Positions 38,619 to 47,707 of a stretch of DNA of 64,000 nt are shown here, piece after piece. Within the stretch, counting starts at the first letter, position 1; every line of letters starts with the position of its first letter. A program made the position numbers and the translations under genes. This DNA is from Vreelandella salicampi (lineage in GTDB: Bacteria; Pseudomonadota; Gammaproteobacteria; Pseudomonadales; Halomonadaceae). The stretch covers positions 186,001 to 250,000 of the forward strand of contig NZ_JACCDF010000002.1 of NCBI RefSeq assembly GCF_013415105.1, written 5' to 3'. The notes beneath the pieces were generated by a model, which worked only from the letters and a program-made list of their open reading frames with translations, did not search any database and was not told the origin of the DNA.

Positions 38619-40846
38619 ACCAGTGTCTGTGGGTCGATGTCCAGCGACCAGCGAACGCGGCGTGCGTCGCGGCTTTGCTCCAACCACTGCACCAACACGC
38701 TGGCGGCCTGGTGGAGCTGGCTGCGTTTGTCGGCGCTAAGCATGATGTGCAGGTGGTAGCGGTTTTGGCGTCGCTCCATGGGCGCTGGCACCGGGCCTAA
38801 ACAGCGCACCGGGCTTTGCTGGGTGTTGACCCACTCGTGCAGGTAAAGCGCGGCATCTTGGGCCAGCGTCGTGGCGGCATCGATCTGCGGGCTTTCCACG
38901 CGCAACAGCGCCATAAAGCTAAACGGCGGCAGCTGCGCGATGCGGCGCTCTTCGAGTAAATGGCGCGCCAGCGCTCCGTAGCCGTGTTCGGCCAGTTGGC
39001 TAAGATGCGGGTCGTCGGGGTGGAGCGTTTGCACCAGCACACGGCCGGGGTCGGCAGCGCGCCCGGCGCGCCCCGCGACTTGCTCCAATAATTGCGCGCT
39101 GTGCTCCAAGGCGCGAAAGTCGGCCGCATACAGCCCGCCGTCGGCATTGATCACCACCACCAGTGTGACATGAGGCAAGTGGTGGCCCTTGGCCAGCATT
39201 TGTGTCCCCACCAGAAGACACGGTTCGCCGCGCTGGATGTCTTTGATGATTTGCTCGAAGCTATCTTTGCGCCGGGTACTATCGCGGTCGATGCGATATA
39301 CCGGCGTTTTGGGGAATAAGCCCTGCAGTGTCTCTTCGGTGCGCTCGGTGCCAGCGCCGAGCGCGCGCAGGTCACCGCTGCCGCAATCGGGGCATGCATC
39401 CGGCAGTGCACGGCGGCTATCACAGTGGTGGCAGGCCAACAGCGGGGGGTGGCGGTGGAGCGTCATGCGGGCATCGCACGCGTCGCAATCGGCGATCCAT
39501 CCACAGGCGTGGCAGGCCAGTGTCGGGGCAAAGCCGCGACGGTTGATAAAAACCAGCACCTGCTTGCCCGCTTTGAGCGTGTGTTTAATCGCCTTGATAG
39601 CGCCGGGCAGTAGTCCACCCTGGCGCGGTTGATGGCGCAGGTCGGTCAGTTCGATTTTCGCCGGCGGGTGGCGGCTGGCACGCTGGGTCAAGTGTAGATG
39701 ACGGTAAGTGCCGTCGAGCCCGCGCTGCAAGCTCTCTAAAGAAGGCGTGGCGCTGCCCAGCACCACTGGGATTTGGTGGTGATGGGCGCGGGCGACGGCG
39801 AGATCGCGGGCGTGGTAACGTAGGCCATCCTGCTGTTTGTAAGAGCCGTCGTGCTCTTCGTCGACGATGATCGCGCCGGGGTTGGCAAGCGGGGTGAATA
39901 TCGCCGAACGGGTGCCGATGATGATTAGCGCGCGACCGCTGGTGGCGGCTTCCCATACGTCAAGGCGTTCGGGGTCGGTGAGGCCCGAGTGCAGCGCCAG
40001 CACCGGCACGTTAAAGCGGCGGCGAAAGCGTGCCAACGTCTGCGGCGTGAGGCCGATTTCCGGCACCAGCACTAGCGATTGCTTGCCCTTGGTGGCGACG
40101 GCTTCGATCAGCTGTAAATACACCTCGGTTTTGCCGCTGCCGGTGACGCCTTCGATAAGGCAGGGGTGAAAGCCATCAAGCTTCTCGTGCAGCGCAGCAA
40201 GCACCGCGGCTTGCTCGCGATTAAGCGGCAGCGCCGGGGAGGCGAGTAAGTGCCCGCTCGGCGAGGCGGGTGCGGTGAGCGTAATCTCGCGGGACTCAAT
40301 CAGCCCTTTTTGCGCCAGCCGTGTGAGCGTGTCGTGGCTGAAACCGTGGGCGCTAATGGCCCGCCCCGGCATACCGTGCGGGTGCTGCCCAAGAAGTGCC
40401 CAAAGCTCGGCTTGGCGTGTGGCGCGGCCAAAATTCGGCTCCGCAGGTGACGTGGGTGAGCGCTGCCACAGAGTTTGCGTGCGCCCGGCCATGGGGTGGC
40501 CTTGACGCAGCCGGGCGGGCATGGCATTGGCGAGTGTATCGCCCAGGCTGTGCTGATAGTAGCGGGCAGTAAAGCGGCACAGCCACCGCCAGTCCGCCGG
40601 TAGCGGTGCGTCGTCGAGGGCCTCGCTTACCGCGCGAAGCTGCGCTTGCGGCAGTTCGCTCTTCTCGGCTAACTCCATCACCACACCGATGACCTCGCGG
40701 CGCCCAAGCGGCACGCGCACGCGTAATCCCGGCTGCCAACCGCAGGCAGGCGCTGACGCGGCGGGCAAGTAGTCAAACAGGCGCCTTAGCGGGGAAGGAA
40801 GCGCCACGCGTAAAATAGGCGAGGCGATAGAAAGGGTACGTGGCAA
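38615..40846 (-). CDS. priA: Primosomal replication restart helicase PriA
   Basis: DNA helicase of 743 residues that reloads the replisome at collapsed forks. Order: N-terminal 3'-DNA binding domain (LRVALPSPLRRLFDYLP), winged helix, helicase lobe 1 with Walker A GVTGSGKTEVYL and DEEH in IIVDEEHDGSYKQQ, the zinc region of eight cysteines (CHACGWIADCDAC, then CHHC, CPDC), and lobe 2 with QVAGRAGRA. The start is TTG at 40846, supported by GGAGG 4 nt upstream and by the family N-terminus. Its ribosome binding site lies inside the divergent rpmE promoter. Confidence 0.97.
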   Translation of the reverse strand: MPRTLSIASPILRVALPSPLRRLFDYLPAASAPACGWQPGLRVRVPLGRREVIGVVMELAEKSELPQAQLRAVSEALDDAPLPADWRWLCRFTARYYQHSLGDTLANAMPARLRQGHPMAGRTQTLWQRSPTSPAEPNFGRATRQAELWALLGQHPHGMPGRAISAHGFSHDTLTRLAQKGLIESREITLTAPASPSGHLLASPALPLNREQAAVLAALHEKLDGFHPCLIEGVTGSGKTEVYLQLIEAVATKGKQSLVLVPEIGLTPQTLARFRRRFNVPVLALHSGLTDPERLDVWEAATSGRALIIIGTRSAIFTPLANPGAIIVDEEHDGSYKQQDGLRYHARDLAVARAHHHQIPVVLGSATPSLESLQRGLDGTYRHLHLTQRASRHPPAKIELTDLRHQPRQGGLLPGAIKAIKHTLKAGKQVLVFINRRGFAPTLACHACGWIADCDACDARMTLHRHPPLLACHHCDSRRALPDACPDCGSGDLRALGAGTERTEETLQGLFPKTPVYRIDRDSTRRKDSFEQIIKDIQRGEPCLLVGTQMLAKGHHLPHVTLVVVINADGGLYAADFRALEHSAQLLEQVAGRAGRAADPGRVLVQTLHPDDPHLSQLAEHGYGALARHLLEERRIAQLPPFSFMALLRVESPQIDAATTLAQDAALYLHEWVNTQQSPVRCLGPVPAPMERRQNRYHLHIMLSADKRSQLHQAASVLVQWLEQSRDARRVRWSLDIDPQTLV

Positions 40847-40875
40847 TTGGCCTCCGGCGTTAGGTTTGCTAGAAT
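40847..40875 (+). promoter_or_regulatory. Sigma-70 promoter for rpmE
   Basis: TTGGCC (40847-40852), a 17-bp spacer and TAGAAT (40870-40875) precede rpmE by about 118 bp. It begins one base beyond the priA start codon on the other strand. Confidence 0.6.
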
Positions 40876-40905
40876 GTGCGGCCGCTTGAATCCAGGCGAT
40901 TCGAG

Positions 40906-40928
40906 CGATTAACCGGTTAATCGTTTTT
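40906..40928 (+). promoter_or_regulatory. Palindrome plus T run in the rpmE leader
   Basis: CGATTAACCGGTTAATCG (40906-40923) is a perfect 18-bp palindrome (7-bp stem, 4-nt loop) followed directly by five T. It lies within the rpmE 5' leader, about 65 bp before the start codon. It resembles a weak intrinsic terminator, or an operator. Gammaproteobacterial L31 leaders are a known class of autoregulatory RNA; membership here is unproven. Confidence 0.5.
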
Positions 40929-40992
40929 CAAAACCCGTATGCGGTGCCTGGCATGTGATCAGGTGGCGGCATACAGCTCAACGAGGCTCAAG

Positions 40993-41205
40993 ATGAAACA
41001 AGGTATCCACCCAAAATACAACACGGTCACCGCCACTTGTTCGTGCGGCGCTGAGTTCCAGGTTGGCTCCACGTCTAACGAAGGCTTTAGCTTGGACGTC
41101 TGCTCTAATTGCCACCCGTTTTACACCGGTAAGCAGAAGCAAGCGACCACCGGTGGCCGTGTCGAACGCTTTAACAAGCGTTTTGGCGCCGCAATCAAGC
41201 GCTAA
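40993..41205 (+). CDS. rpmE: 50S ribosomal protein L31 (zinc-containing form)
   Basis: Ribosomal protein of 70 residues that bridges the subunits. It is the C+ (zinc-binding) form: CSC at residues 16-18 and CSNC at 37-40 make the four-cysteine site. The start at 40993 ([19 protein letters not shown]) matches the family exactly, with GAGG 6 nt upstream. It is divergent from priA, the arrangement in E. coli and Pseudomonas. Under zinc limitation C+ L31 is usually replaced by a cysteine-free paralogue, not seen in the window. Confidence 0.98.
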   Translation: MKQGIHPKYNTVTATCSCGAEFQVGSTSNEGFSLDVCSNCHPFYTGKQKQATTGGRVERFNKRFGAAIKR

Positions 41206-41246
41206 GTCGCTCGACTGCATCGCTTAAGTACGCTACGTGTTGATCT

Positions 41247-41275
41247 AAACCCCTGGCTTTGGCCGGGGGTTTTTT
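41247..41275 (+). terminator. Intrinsic terminator after rpmE
   Basis: An 11-bp stem (AAACCCCTGGC with GGCCGGGGGTTT, one G-T pair) around a 4-nt loop, running into six T. A textbook rho-independent terminator 42 bp after the stop. Confidence 0.9.
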
Positions 41276-41519
41276 ATAAAAAACGCGTTGGTTTTGGAAT
41301 AAGTTTCCATAAATGTTACCCAAAATCGCTAAGGTATGCGTTATGGCGGGCGTGTTTTTATATAAGTTTCAGCAAATAATGCCGAAATGACGTGAAAAAG
41401 AACGAAAAGTCTATTAAACGGCCGTTTTGTGCTGCTGCGAGCCTCATGCTTGAGGCGCTTGGCGTTTTTCTATACTCTGAAATAACGATTTGATTTCTAC
41501 GTTAACTTGGACCCTGACC
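41276..41519 (+). other. Leader region of the malic enzyme gene
   Basis: With the rpmE terminator this makes a 314-bp gap without a gene (41206-41519). It contains a hairpin GCCTCA/TGAGGC (41441-41456), then GGCGTTTTT, and TATACT at 41471-41476 as a possible -10 element without a good -35. No reading frame here looks coding. Confidence 0.4.
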
Positions 41520-42788
41520 ATGACGGATGCATTTAAGCAGGCTGCTTTGGATTATCACGCCAAACCCATTCCCGGTAAGCTCTCGGTAGAGCTGACCAAA
41601 CCGACCGCCACCGGGCGGGATTTGGCGTTGGCGTATAGTCCTGGCGTGGCGGAGCCGGTGCGAGAAATTGCTCGTGATAGCGAGAATGTCTACCGCTATA
41701 CCGGGAAGGGTAATCTCGTTGCCGTTATCTCTGATGGCAGCGCCATTTTGGGTTTGGGAAATCTCGGCCCGATGGCGAGCAAGCCGGTGATGGAAGGTAA
41801 AGGCGTGCTATTTAAGCGTTTTGCCGGAATTAATTCGGTGGATATCGAAGTCAATGCGGAAAGCCCACAAGCGTTTATCGACACCGTAGCGCGCATCGCC
41901 GATACCTGGGGCGGCATCAACCTTGAGGATATTAAAGCGCCAGAGTGCTTTGAGATCGAAAAAGCCCTGATTGAGCAGTGTAATATCCCCGTGTTTCACG
42001 ATGATCAGCATGGCACCGCGATTGTTACCGCTGCCGGTATGCTCAACGCCTTGGACATCGCCGGAAAAGCGATTGAAGACGTGAAAATCGTCTGCATGGG
42101 CGCCGGGGCCGCCGCCATTGCTTGCATGCGCCTGCTGGTGGCCTGTGGCGCGAGCCAGGACAAACTCGTGATGCTCGACCGTCGTGGCGTTATCCATAAA
42201 AGCCGAGAAGGCATCAATGCGTATAAGGCCGAGTTTGCGCTGGATACCGATATGCGCACTCTGGATGACGCCATCGATGGCGCCGATGTGTTTGTCGGCC
42301 TTTCCGGCCCTGGACTGCTTTCCGCCGATCAGGTGAAGAAGATGGCGGCGGACCCGGTCATTTTCGCCTGCACCAACCCCGACCCGGAAATTCACCCGGA
42401 TGTCGCCCGCGAAGCGCGCCCGGATGTGATCATGGCCACCGGTCGGTCGGATTTCCCCAATCAAGTCAACAACGTGCTGGGCTTTCCGTTTATCTTCCGC
42501 GGAGCGCTGGACGTTCGCGCCAGGCGTATCAACGAGGCAATGAAGGTTGCTGCGGTTCACGCACTAAAAGATCTCGCCCGCGAGCCGGTACCGCAAGAGG
42601 TACTCGATGCCTACGAGTGCGACGAAATGAGTTTCGGCCGCGAGTACATTATCCCTACACCCGTGGATATTCGCCTGTTGGATCGTGTCTCTTCGGCCGT
42701 CGCGCAGGCTGCGGTGGAGACTGGCGTGGCGCGCAAACCTTACCCGGCGCACTACCCGCTGCAAAGCATCAACGACGTTTACGGTTAA
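41520..42788 (+). CDS. NAD(P)-dependent malic enzyme (short form)
   Basis: Decarboxylates malate to pyruvate with reduction of NAD(P); 422 residues. The malic N-terminal domain has LAYSPGVAEPVREIA and YRYTGKGNLVAVISDGSAILGLGNLGP; VFHDDQHGTAIVTAAG carries metal-binding acidic residues; the Rossmann domain follows with VCMGAGAAAIA. It ends after the second domain and lacks the phosphotransacetylase-like C-terminal half of MaeB, as in Pseudomonas. The start at 41520 (MTDAFKQAALDYH) is family-typical, although its ribosome binding site is poor. A terminator hairpin follows. Confidence 0.94.
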   Translation: MTDAFKQAALDYHAKPIPGKLSVELTKPTATGRDLALAYSPGVAEPVREIARDSENVYRYTGKGNLVAVISDGSAILGLGNLGPMASKPVMEGKGVLFKRFAGINSVDIEVNAESPQAFIDTVARIADTWGGINLEDIKAPECFEIEKALIEQCNIPVFHDDQHGTAIVTAAGMLNALDIAGKAIEDVKIVCMGAGAAAIACMRLLVACGASQDKLVMLDRRGVIHKSREGINAYKAEFALDTDMRTLDDAIDGADVFVGLSGPGLLSADQVKKMAADPVIFACTNPDPEIHPDVAREARPDVIMATGRSDFPNQVNNVLGFPFIFRGALDVRARRINEAMKVAAVHALKDLAREPVPQEVLDAYECDEMSFGREYIIPTPVDIRLLDRVSSAVAQAAVETGVARKPYPAHYPLQSINDVYG

Positions 42789-42793
42789 TGGCG

Positions 42794-42860
42794 TAATGCG
42801 CGCGTGACGCGCGTTATCGATCAAAACGACGATGCCCGCTTTTTGCGGGCGTCTGTCTTT
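42794..42860 (+). terminator. Two hairpins after the malic enzyme gene
   Basis: Hairpin one: TAATGCGCG with CGCGCGTTA (42794-42816). Hairpin two: GATGCCCGC with GCGGGCGTC (42831-42853) around five T, followed by TGTCTTTC. The second looks like the terminator. Confidence 0.55.
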
Positions 42861-42861
42861 C

Positions 42862-42889
42862 TAGCAGAACCGTTTTAGCAGAATCGTTT
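42862..42889. repeat. 14-bp tandem duplication
   Basis: TAGCAGAACCGTTT (42862-42875) and TAGCAGAATCGTTT (42876-42889) differ at one base. They lie between the malic enzyme terminator and the tesB stop. Confidence 0.92.
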
Positions 42890-42919
42890 TTCGCTGACTC
42901 GCTTGTAGCAAAACCCGCT

Positions 42920-43753
42920 TTAACGGATCGGTTCATCATGCAGGCGCATTAAGCCTTCCTGCGCCGTGGAGGCGATCAGCAACCCTTCGCGGTTATAGAT
43001 GTGTCCGCGCGCGAGCCCGCGTGCGCCACCGGCCCAAGGGGAGTCGGTAGCATATAACAACCAATCATCCAGGCGAGCGTCGTTGTGTAGCCATAGGGCA
43101 TGATCGAGGCTGGCGATACGCAGTTTGGGGTCGGTGTATTCTACGCCTTGGGGCAGAAGTCCGGTGGTAAGCAAATTGAAATCCGACGCGTACGAGAGCA
43201 GGTGACGGTGCAGCGGCGCATCATCGGGAAGCTTCCCTCCGGCGAAGCGAAACCATAGGCAGCGTTCGGCGGGTAGATGGCCGTCGAGTTTGCCGGGCAG
43301 GTATAAAAACTCGCTTGGATGGCCCTTAAAGCGCGAATGGTGCGCTTGACCGTTTTCCAGGAGCATTTCCGGCGTGGGAACATCCGGCATCCGGCACTGA
43401 TGGGCAATCGGGTTGGGCTCCGGCGTATGAAAAGAAGCACTGCAAAAAAAGATCGGCCGCCCTTTTTGAATCGCGGTGACCCGGCGGGTGGTAAAGCTTC
43501 CGCCGTCGCGCACGGTGTCGACTTGGTAGACCACGGGGCGGTGGGGGTCGCCGGGGCGTAAAAAGTAGCCATGTTGCGAGTGCGGGTGGCGCTCGCCGGG
43601 CACGGTGCTGGAAGCGGCCGCGAGCGCTTGCCCGAGAACTTGGCCGCCGTACAGCTGAGGGAAACCTAAATCCTGGCTCTGGCCGCGAAACAGCGTTTCT
43701 TCTAGTGGCTCTAGATTGAGCAGGTCAACAAGCTGGTTCAGTGCGTCAGTCAT
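42920..43753 (-). CDS. tesB: Acyl-CoA thioesterase II
   Basis: Double hot-dog thioesterase of 277 residues hydrolysing medium- and long-chain acyl-CoA. It opens LVDLLNLEPLEETLFRGQSQDLG; FPQLYGGQVLGQALAAAS and QHGYFLRPGDPHRPVVYQVDTVRDGGSFTTRRVTAIQKGRPIFF are family blocks of the first half. The second half has ASLDHALWLHNDARLDDWLLYATDSPWAGGARGLARGHIYNREG, with the catalytic Asp in LDHALW. It is divergent from tadA, with 76 bp between the starts. Confidence 0.96.
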   Translation of the reverse strand: MTDALNQLVDLLNLEPLEETLFRGQSQDLGFPQLYGGQVLGQALAAASSTVPGERHPHSQHGYFLRPGDPHRPVVYQVDTVRDGGSFTTRRVTAIQKGRPIFFCSASFHTPEPNPIAHQCRMPDVPTPEMLLENGQAHHSRFKGHPSEFLYLPGKLDGHLPAERCLWFRFAGGKLPDDAPLHRHLLSYASDFNLLTTGLLPQGVEYTDPKLRIASLDHALWLHNDARLDDWLLYATDSPWAGGARGLARGHIYNREGLLIASTAQEGLMRLHDEPIR

Positions 43754-43829
43754 AAAAAGCGGGTTCCTTGAACGGTATCCTTATCGCTATCATACGGGCG
43801 TTTGGCCTACCATAACGGAGTTTGCCACC

Positions 43830-44288
43830 ATGCGCAGCGATGAATTTTACATGCACCGGGCGCTCGATCAGGCGCATTTGGCTTTTGCGGCAGGCGAAGT
43901 GCCGGTGGGCGCGGTCGTGGTGGCACCCGATGGTGAAGTGCTCGCCGCCGCTTACAACACCCCGGTGGCCGGCTGCGACCCTAGTGCTCATGCGGAAATT
44001 CTTGCCCTGCGTCGCGCCGGTGAAAAAGCCCGCAACTACCGCCTGGATGGTTGTACGCTGTTTGTGACGTTGGAGCCGTGCATGATGTGCGCTGGCGCCA
44101 TGGTCCACGCGCGCATTGCGCGGCTAGTCTACGCCGCCCCAGAGCCGCGTACGGGCATGGTGGAGTCAAAAGCCAACTTGCTCGCTCAGCCGTGGTTCAA
44201 CCACCAAGTGGCGGTGACGGGTGGCGTGCTAAAGGCACCGTCAAAGCAGCTGCTGAAAGCTTTTTTTGCCGACCGCCGTTCAGACTAA
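43830..44288 (+). CDS. tadA: tRNA-specific adenosine deaminase
   Basis: Converts the wobble adenosine of tRNA-Arg(ACG) to inosine; 152 residues, essential in most bacteria. Cytidine-deaminase-fold zinc site: H54-A-E56 (Glu56 is the proton shuttle) and P83-C84-M-M-C87. The N-terminus DEFYMHRALDQAHLA and the C-terminal helix KQLLKAFFADRR are typical. The start at 43830 has CGGAG upstream; an extension of the frame to 43716 would run through the tesB start region and is unlikely. The 3' end overlaps the convergent diguanylate cyclase gene by 4 bp. Confidence 0.97.
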   Translation: MRSDEFYMHRALDQAHLAFAAGEVPVGAVVVAPDGEVLAAAYNTPVAGCDPSAHAEILALRRAGEKARNYRLDGCTLFVTLEPCMMCAGAMVHARIARLVYAAPEPRTGMVESKANLLAQPWFNHQVAVTGGVLKAPSKQLLKAFFADRRSD

Positions 44289-46231
44289 TCGGTTTTAGCG
44301 CTTGCTACGCGGTTGCGTCCCTGCGTTTTGGTGCGGTAAAGCGCCTCGTCAGCGGCCTGCATCAAGCGCGGCATATCGACCTCGCCTTGAGTATGAGTGA
44401 CAACACCCGCGCTTAGCGTCAACGGCGTGTCGTCAGCGTGGGCCAGCGAGAGCGCCATCATTTGGCGTCGCAGCTGCTCGGCAATCGCCAAGGCGTGTTG
44501 ATGATCGACCCCCGGTAGCCACGCGACAAACTCCTCACCGCCATAGCGCGCAAAGATGCCGCCGTGCTGTTCAATAAGAGCTGCACCGAGCTTGGCGGTG
44601 GCTTTTAAATAGTCATCTCCTACTAGGTGGCCAAGCTGGTCGTTGATGCGTTTGAAGTGGTCAATATCACAAAGAATCAGGCTTAGCGGGAGCGCCTGTG
44701 TGTCATCGCGAGCCCGTTCTAAAAAGTGGCGGCGATTGGCGATCCCAGTGAGTTCGTCGTGGCGCGCAAGCCACTCCACCTCTTTTTGCAGTTGGCTGCG
44801 CTTTTTAATTTCTCGCTGCAGCATATGGTTACTAAAGCGCATGGCGCGATGCTGTTCACCGAGGCGCTTGAAAGTATAGAGCACCAGATAAAGCAGATAC
44901 GCCAGTACAAGCGCAATGCTTAAGCCAATGGAAGGCAGTCGCTGCATTTGGCTCAGTAGGTAATCGCGGTTGGGCTGGCGGGAGAGCGTGAGTGGTTCTT
45001 GGCCGAGGGTCAGCGTGTAATGGTGCTGCCAAGGGCCAGGGTGAGTCGAGGTGCCAAAGCGCGCGAGAACGTTGCCGTTATCGTGCCAGCGCAGCGCCGC
45101 ATGCTCAGGAGTGAGGGGAGCAAATAAAATGTCCGCGAGCATCGGGATGCTCACCGCCATCGCGGCCGCGCCGACCGGGGTTTGGTTGGCGGTTTTGATC
45201 GGCCAATAATAAATGATACCGGGTCCGCCTTGTAACAGTTCCACCAGCCCCGTGCTGCCTTTGCTTTCCCCCTGGAGCGCCGGCGCTAACGCTTGTCTAC
45301 CGCTCGGCTGAGCCTCAAACAACCGTTGCCCCTGGATATTGCGATTGAGCAGCGTGGGTGGGTAAACGTGGGTGACTTGGCTGTCGTTCGCGATAAAGGC
45401 GATATTCAGGAAGTAACGAAAATCAGCGTGGTAATCTGCCGCCTGACGCGCCCATTGTTGCGCGCTAGGTGCTTCATCGAGCAGTTGCCAAAAGCGCGAG
45501 AAACGGCGCATGGCTTGGCGGTGCGCTTGGATATCGGACGTTAATCGGCTGATCAGCTCCTTGCCTTCGGCGTGGGTGCGTTGATAAAGCGCCGATTCCA
45601 TATAGCGATGCTGCTGTTGCCATAGCAGTAACGCCAATAGCATTAGGGTGATCGCGGGCCATAACGCGCTGCCAATGTAGCGCTTGTCGCGCCAGTGCGA
45701 CCAAACAAACGCGATGTGGGTAGCGATCATCAGGGTCAACGTAAAAAGGGCGCCGCCGCTTGCGTTGTAGTGGAGCAGGGTAGGTGGGTCGTGGCCAATG
45801 ATCCGGTCAATTAGCTGGGTGCAGAGCAACAGTAGCGCGGCAGCCAGCAGCACAGGCGCCCCAAGGCGGGCTAGCTGGCGCAGCAGCAGGCTAAGCGCGA
45901 GCAGTGCAAGCGTTAGTGTTACCAGTAGCGGCGCGCGCCACGTTTCAAGCCGGCTGTCGGATAGAACCCCGCTGGCCCAGGCTTGCCATTGTGCCGTGCT
46001 GATCCATCCTTCCGGCGTGATGTAGCTTAAAAAACCCGGTAGCAGTAGCACCAACGTGAGCCCAGCGAGGCTACGCGCCAACACCTCGCGTTGGATAAGT
46101 GACGCCCATAACGCGAGTGTCGAGGTGATTAAGGTGACCGTGCTGATGCTAAGGGCGTTGGCAAACCCAACGGCCGCCGCTGCGCTGGTTAATATCAGCC
46201 ACCATGTGGCGGGGCGGGTGGGTAATCGCAT
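44285..46231 (-). CDS. Membrane-bound diguanylate cyclase with an extracytoplasmic sensor region
   Basis: Predicted c-di-GMP synthase of 648 residues. The N-terminal third (about 1-215) holds six to eight hydrophobic helices. A soluble region (about 215-430) follows that should face the periplasm; I do not recognise it, though its long first helix (RYMESALYQRTHAEGKELIS) resembles CHASE-type sensors. One more helix (about 435-455) and a short coiled coil lead into the GGDEF domain with the active site G564-GEEF568. RNRVASAK ends the domain. No RxxD inhibitory site is present 5 residues before GGEEF, so product inhibition may be absent. It is co-directional with mltF, 12 bp downstream of it. 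Confidence 0.9.
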   Translation of the reverse strand: MRLPTRPATWWLILTSAAAAVGFANALSISTVTLITSTLALWASLIQREVLARSLAGLTLVLLLPGFLSYITPEGWISTAQWQAWASGVLSDSRLETWRAPLLVTLTLALLALSLLLRQLARLGAPVLLAAALLLLCTQLIDRIIGHDPPTLLHYNASGGALFTLTLMIATHIAFVWSHWRDKRYIGSALWPAITLMLLALLLWQQQHRYMESALYQRTHAEGKELISRLTSDIQAHRQAMRRFSRFWQLLDEAPSAQQWARQAADYHADFRYFLNIAFIANDSQVTHVYPPTLLNRNIQGQRLFEAQPSGRQALAPALQGESKGSTGLVELLQGGPGIIYYWPIKTANQTPVGAAAMAVSIPMLADILFAPLTPEHAALRWHDNGNVLARFGTSTHPGPWQHHYTLTLGQEPLTLSRQPNRDYLLSQMQRLPSIGLSIALVLAYLLYLVLYTFKRLGEQHRAMRFSNHMLQREIKKRSQLQKEVEWLARHDELTGIANRRHFLERARDDTQALPLSLILCDIDHFKRINDQLGHLVGDDYLKATAKLGAALIEQHGGIFARYGGEEFVAWLPGVDHQHALAIAEQLRRQMMALSLAHADDTPLTLSAGVVTHTQGEVDMPRLMQAADEALYRTKTQGRNRVASAKTD

Positions 46232-46243
46232 GAAGCCCTCGGA

Positions 46244-47707
46244 TTAATTAAGCGGCGGCACAGGGTCAAAGAGTAGCAGACCCTCATCGTTGACCGTCGT
46301 TTGCTCAAGTTGGAAGAACTGCCGCCGGCTACGCTCAATGTACTCGATCATTTCATAGTAGCGACGGATGTTACGCACATAGATCACGGGTTCCCCACCG
46401 CGGGCGTAGCCGTGGCGCGTTTTGCTATGCCATTCGCGCTGTTGCAAAAGGGGCAGTGCCTCGCGCACATCCGCCCAGCTATCCGGGTTGTCGCCGCGCA
46501 TTTCCGCGATTTTACGCGCGTCATAAAGATGCCCCAGGCCGACGTTGTACGATGCCATCGCCATATACAAACGGTCATCGCCGGTAATGCTCTCAGGCAA
46601 GCGGTCGTGAATGCTGCGTAAATAGCGCGCGCCGCCGTCGATACTCTGTGCCGGGTCGCGGCGGTTTTCGATCCCCACCTCTTTCGCCGTGGGGCGGGTA
46701 AGCATCATCAGCCCGCGCACGCCGGTGGGGGAGACTGCATCCGGGTCCCAGTGCGACTCTTGATACCCGAGGGCGGCAAGCAGCTTCCAATCAAAGCCGG
46801 TCTTGCGGGCGGCTTGCTTGAACAGCCCCTCATAGCGCGGCAGGCGCGAATCTAGGTGGGATAAAAACGTGCGGGTGCCCACGTACTCCAAATAATCGTC
46901 GTGGCCGAAATAGCGCGACTTGAGACGATCGAGCATGCCGCTCCCCTGAAGGTCTTCCAGGAAGCGGTTGGCAGCTTGTAAAAAGCCCAGCCCACGCCCA
47001 CTGGGTACCGCCCACGCCATGGAAATGGGTTCGCCAATGAAAAAGCCTCGCTCGACGTTGGGAAAAAAAAGCCGGTTGAGACGAAATTGATGATCATAGA
47101 TCACCGCCGCATCAAGGCTTTCGTCTTCGATTTGCGCCATGAGCTCGGCCACTTCGAGCTCGTTGGACTCTTTCCAGCTCAGCGCAGGGTAATCGGCCTG
47201 TAACTCGCGCAGGTTGGCCGATGTGCCCGAGGCGCTTAAGGTACCGATTTCCAAGCCGATCAAATCGGCTGGCTCGTCAATGCCATAAATCCCCCGGCGA
47301 TAGACCAAAAGCGGCTGCATGTTAATAATCGGCCGGGTGAAGTGAATGCCCGGTGTGTCAGGCGCAAGCGGCAGCCCCGCCGCGCCAAGATCGCCCCGTT
47401 CACGCACGGCAGGGAGCACGCTGTCCACGTGGTGGCTCGCGTCGAGGTTTAGGCTCACTCCTAAATAGTCGGCGAAGCGGCGCATCAGCTCGTACTCAAA
47501 CCCCGTCGGGCCGCGGCGCCCCTCATAGTAGGTCGTGGGTGAGGTGCGGGTGTGCACCGTCATAAAATCGCGGTCGTGAATTTGGTTTAAGTGCTCGCCG
47601 GGCGGGGTGAGCGAAATCGTCGGCACCATCACCAGCAACACGACGGCAATAAGCGCGTAGTAGAAGCTGGACAGGGCCGAAAAGTGGCGGTAAATCAGCG
47701 TTGTCAT
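46244..47707 (-). CDS. mltF: Membrane-bound lytic murein transglycosylase F
   Basis: Periplasmic peptidoglycan lyase of 487 residues. One N-terminal helix (about 14-33, no lipobox) anchors it. A solute-binding-like domain follows (about 45-270, FMTVHTRTSPTTYYEGRRGPTGFEYELMRRFADYLG), then a lytic transglycosylase domain (about 290-440) with catalytic Glu317 in GYQESHWDPDAVSPTGVRGLMMLT. VGLGHLYDARKIA is the second SLT motif. In E. coli mltF is next to purL and tadA, as here. It faces purL divergently across 196 bp. Confidence 0.95.
   Translation of the reverse strand: MTTLIYRHFSALSSFYYALIAVVLLVMVPTISLTPPGEHLNQIHDRDFMTVHTRTSPTTYYEGRRGPTGFEYELMRRFADYLGVSLNLDASHHVDSVLPAVRERGDLGAAGLPLAPDTPGIHFTRPIINMQPLLVYRRGIYGIDEPADLIGLEIGTLSASGTSANLRELQADYPALSWKESNELEVAELMAQIEDESLDAAVIYDHQFRLNRLFFPNVERGFFIGEPISMAWAVPSGRGLGFLQAANRFLEDLQGSGMLDRLKSRYFGHDDYLEYVGTRTFLSHLDSRLPRYEGLFKQAARKTGFDWKLLAALGYQESHWDPDAVSPTGVRGLMMLTRPTAKEVGIENRRDPAQSIDGGARYLRSIHDRLPESITGDDRLYMAMASYNVGLGHLYDARKIAEMRGDNPDSWADVREALPLLQQREWHSKTRHGYARGGEPVIYVRNIRRYYEMIEYIERSRRQFFQLEQTTVNDEGLLLFDPVPPLN

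Noticed and set aside
43716..43829. Longer TadA start at 43716
   Set aside because: The extra residues lie within tesB and its leader and do not resemble TadA; the ATG at 43830 has a ribosome binding site.
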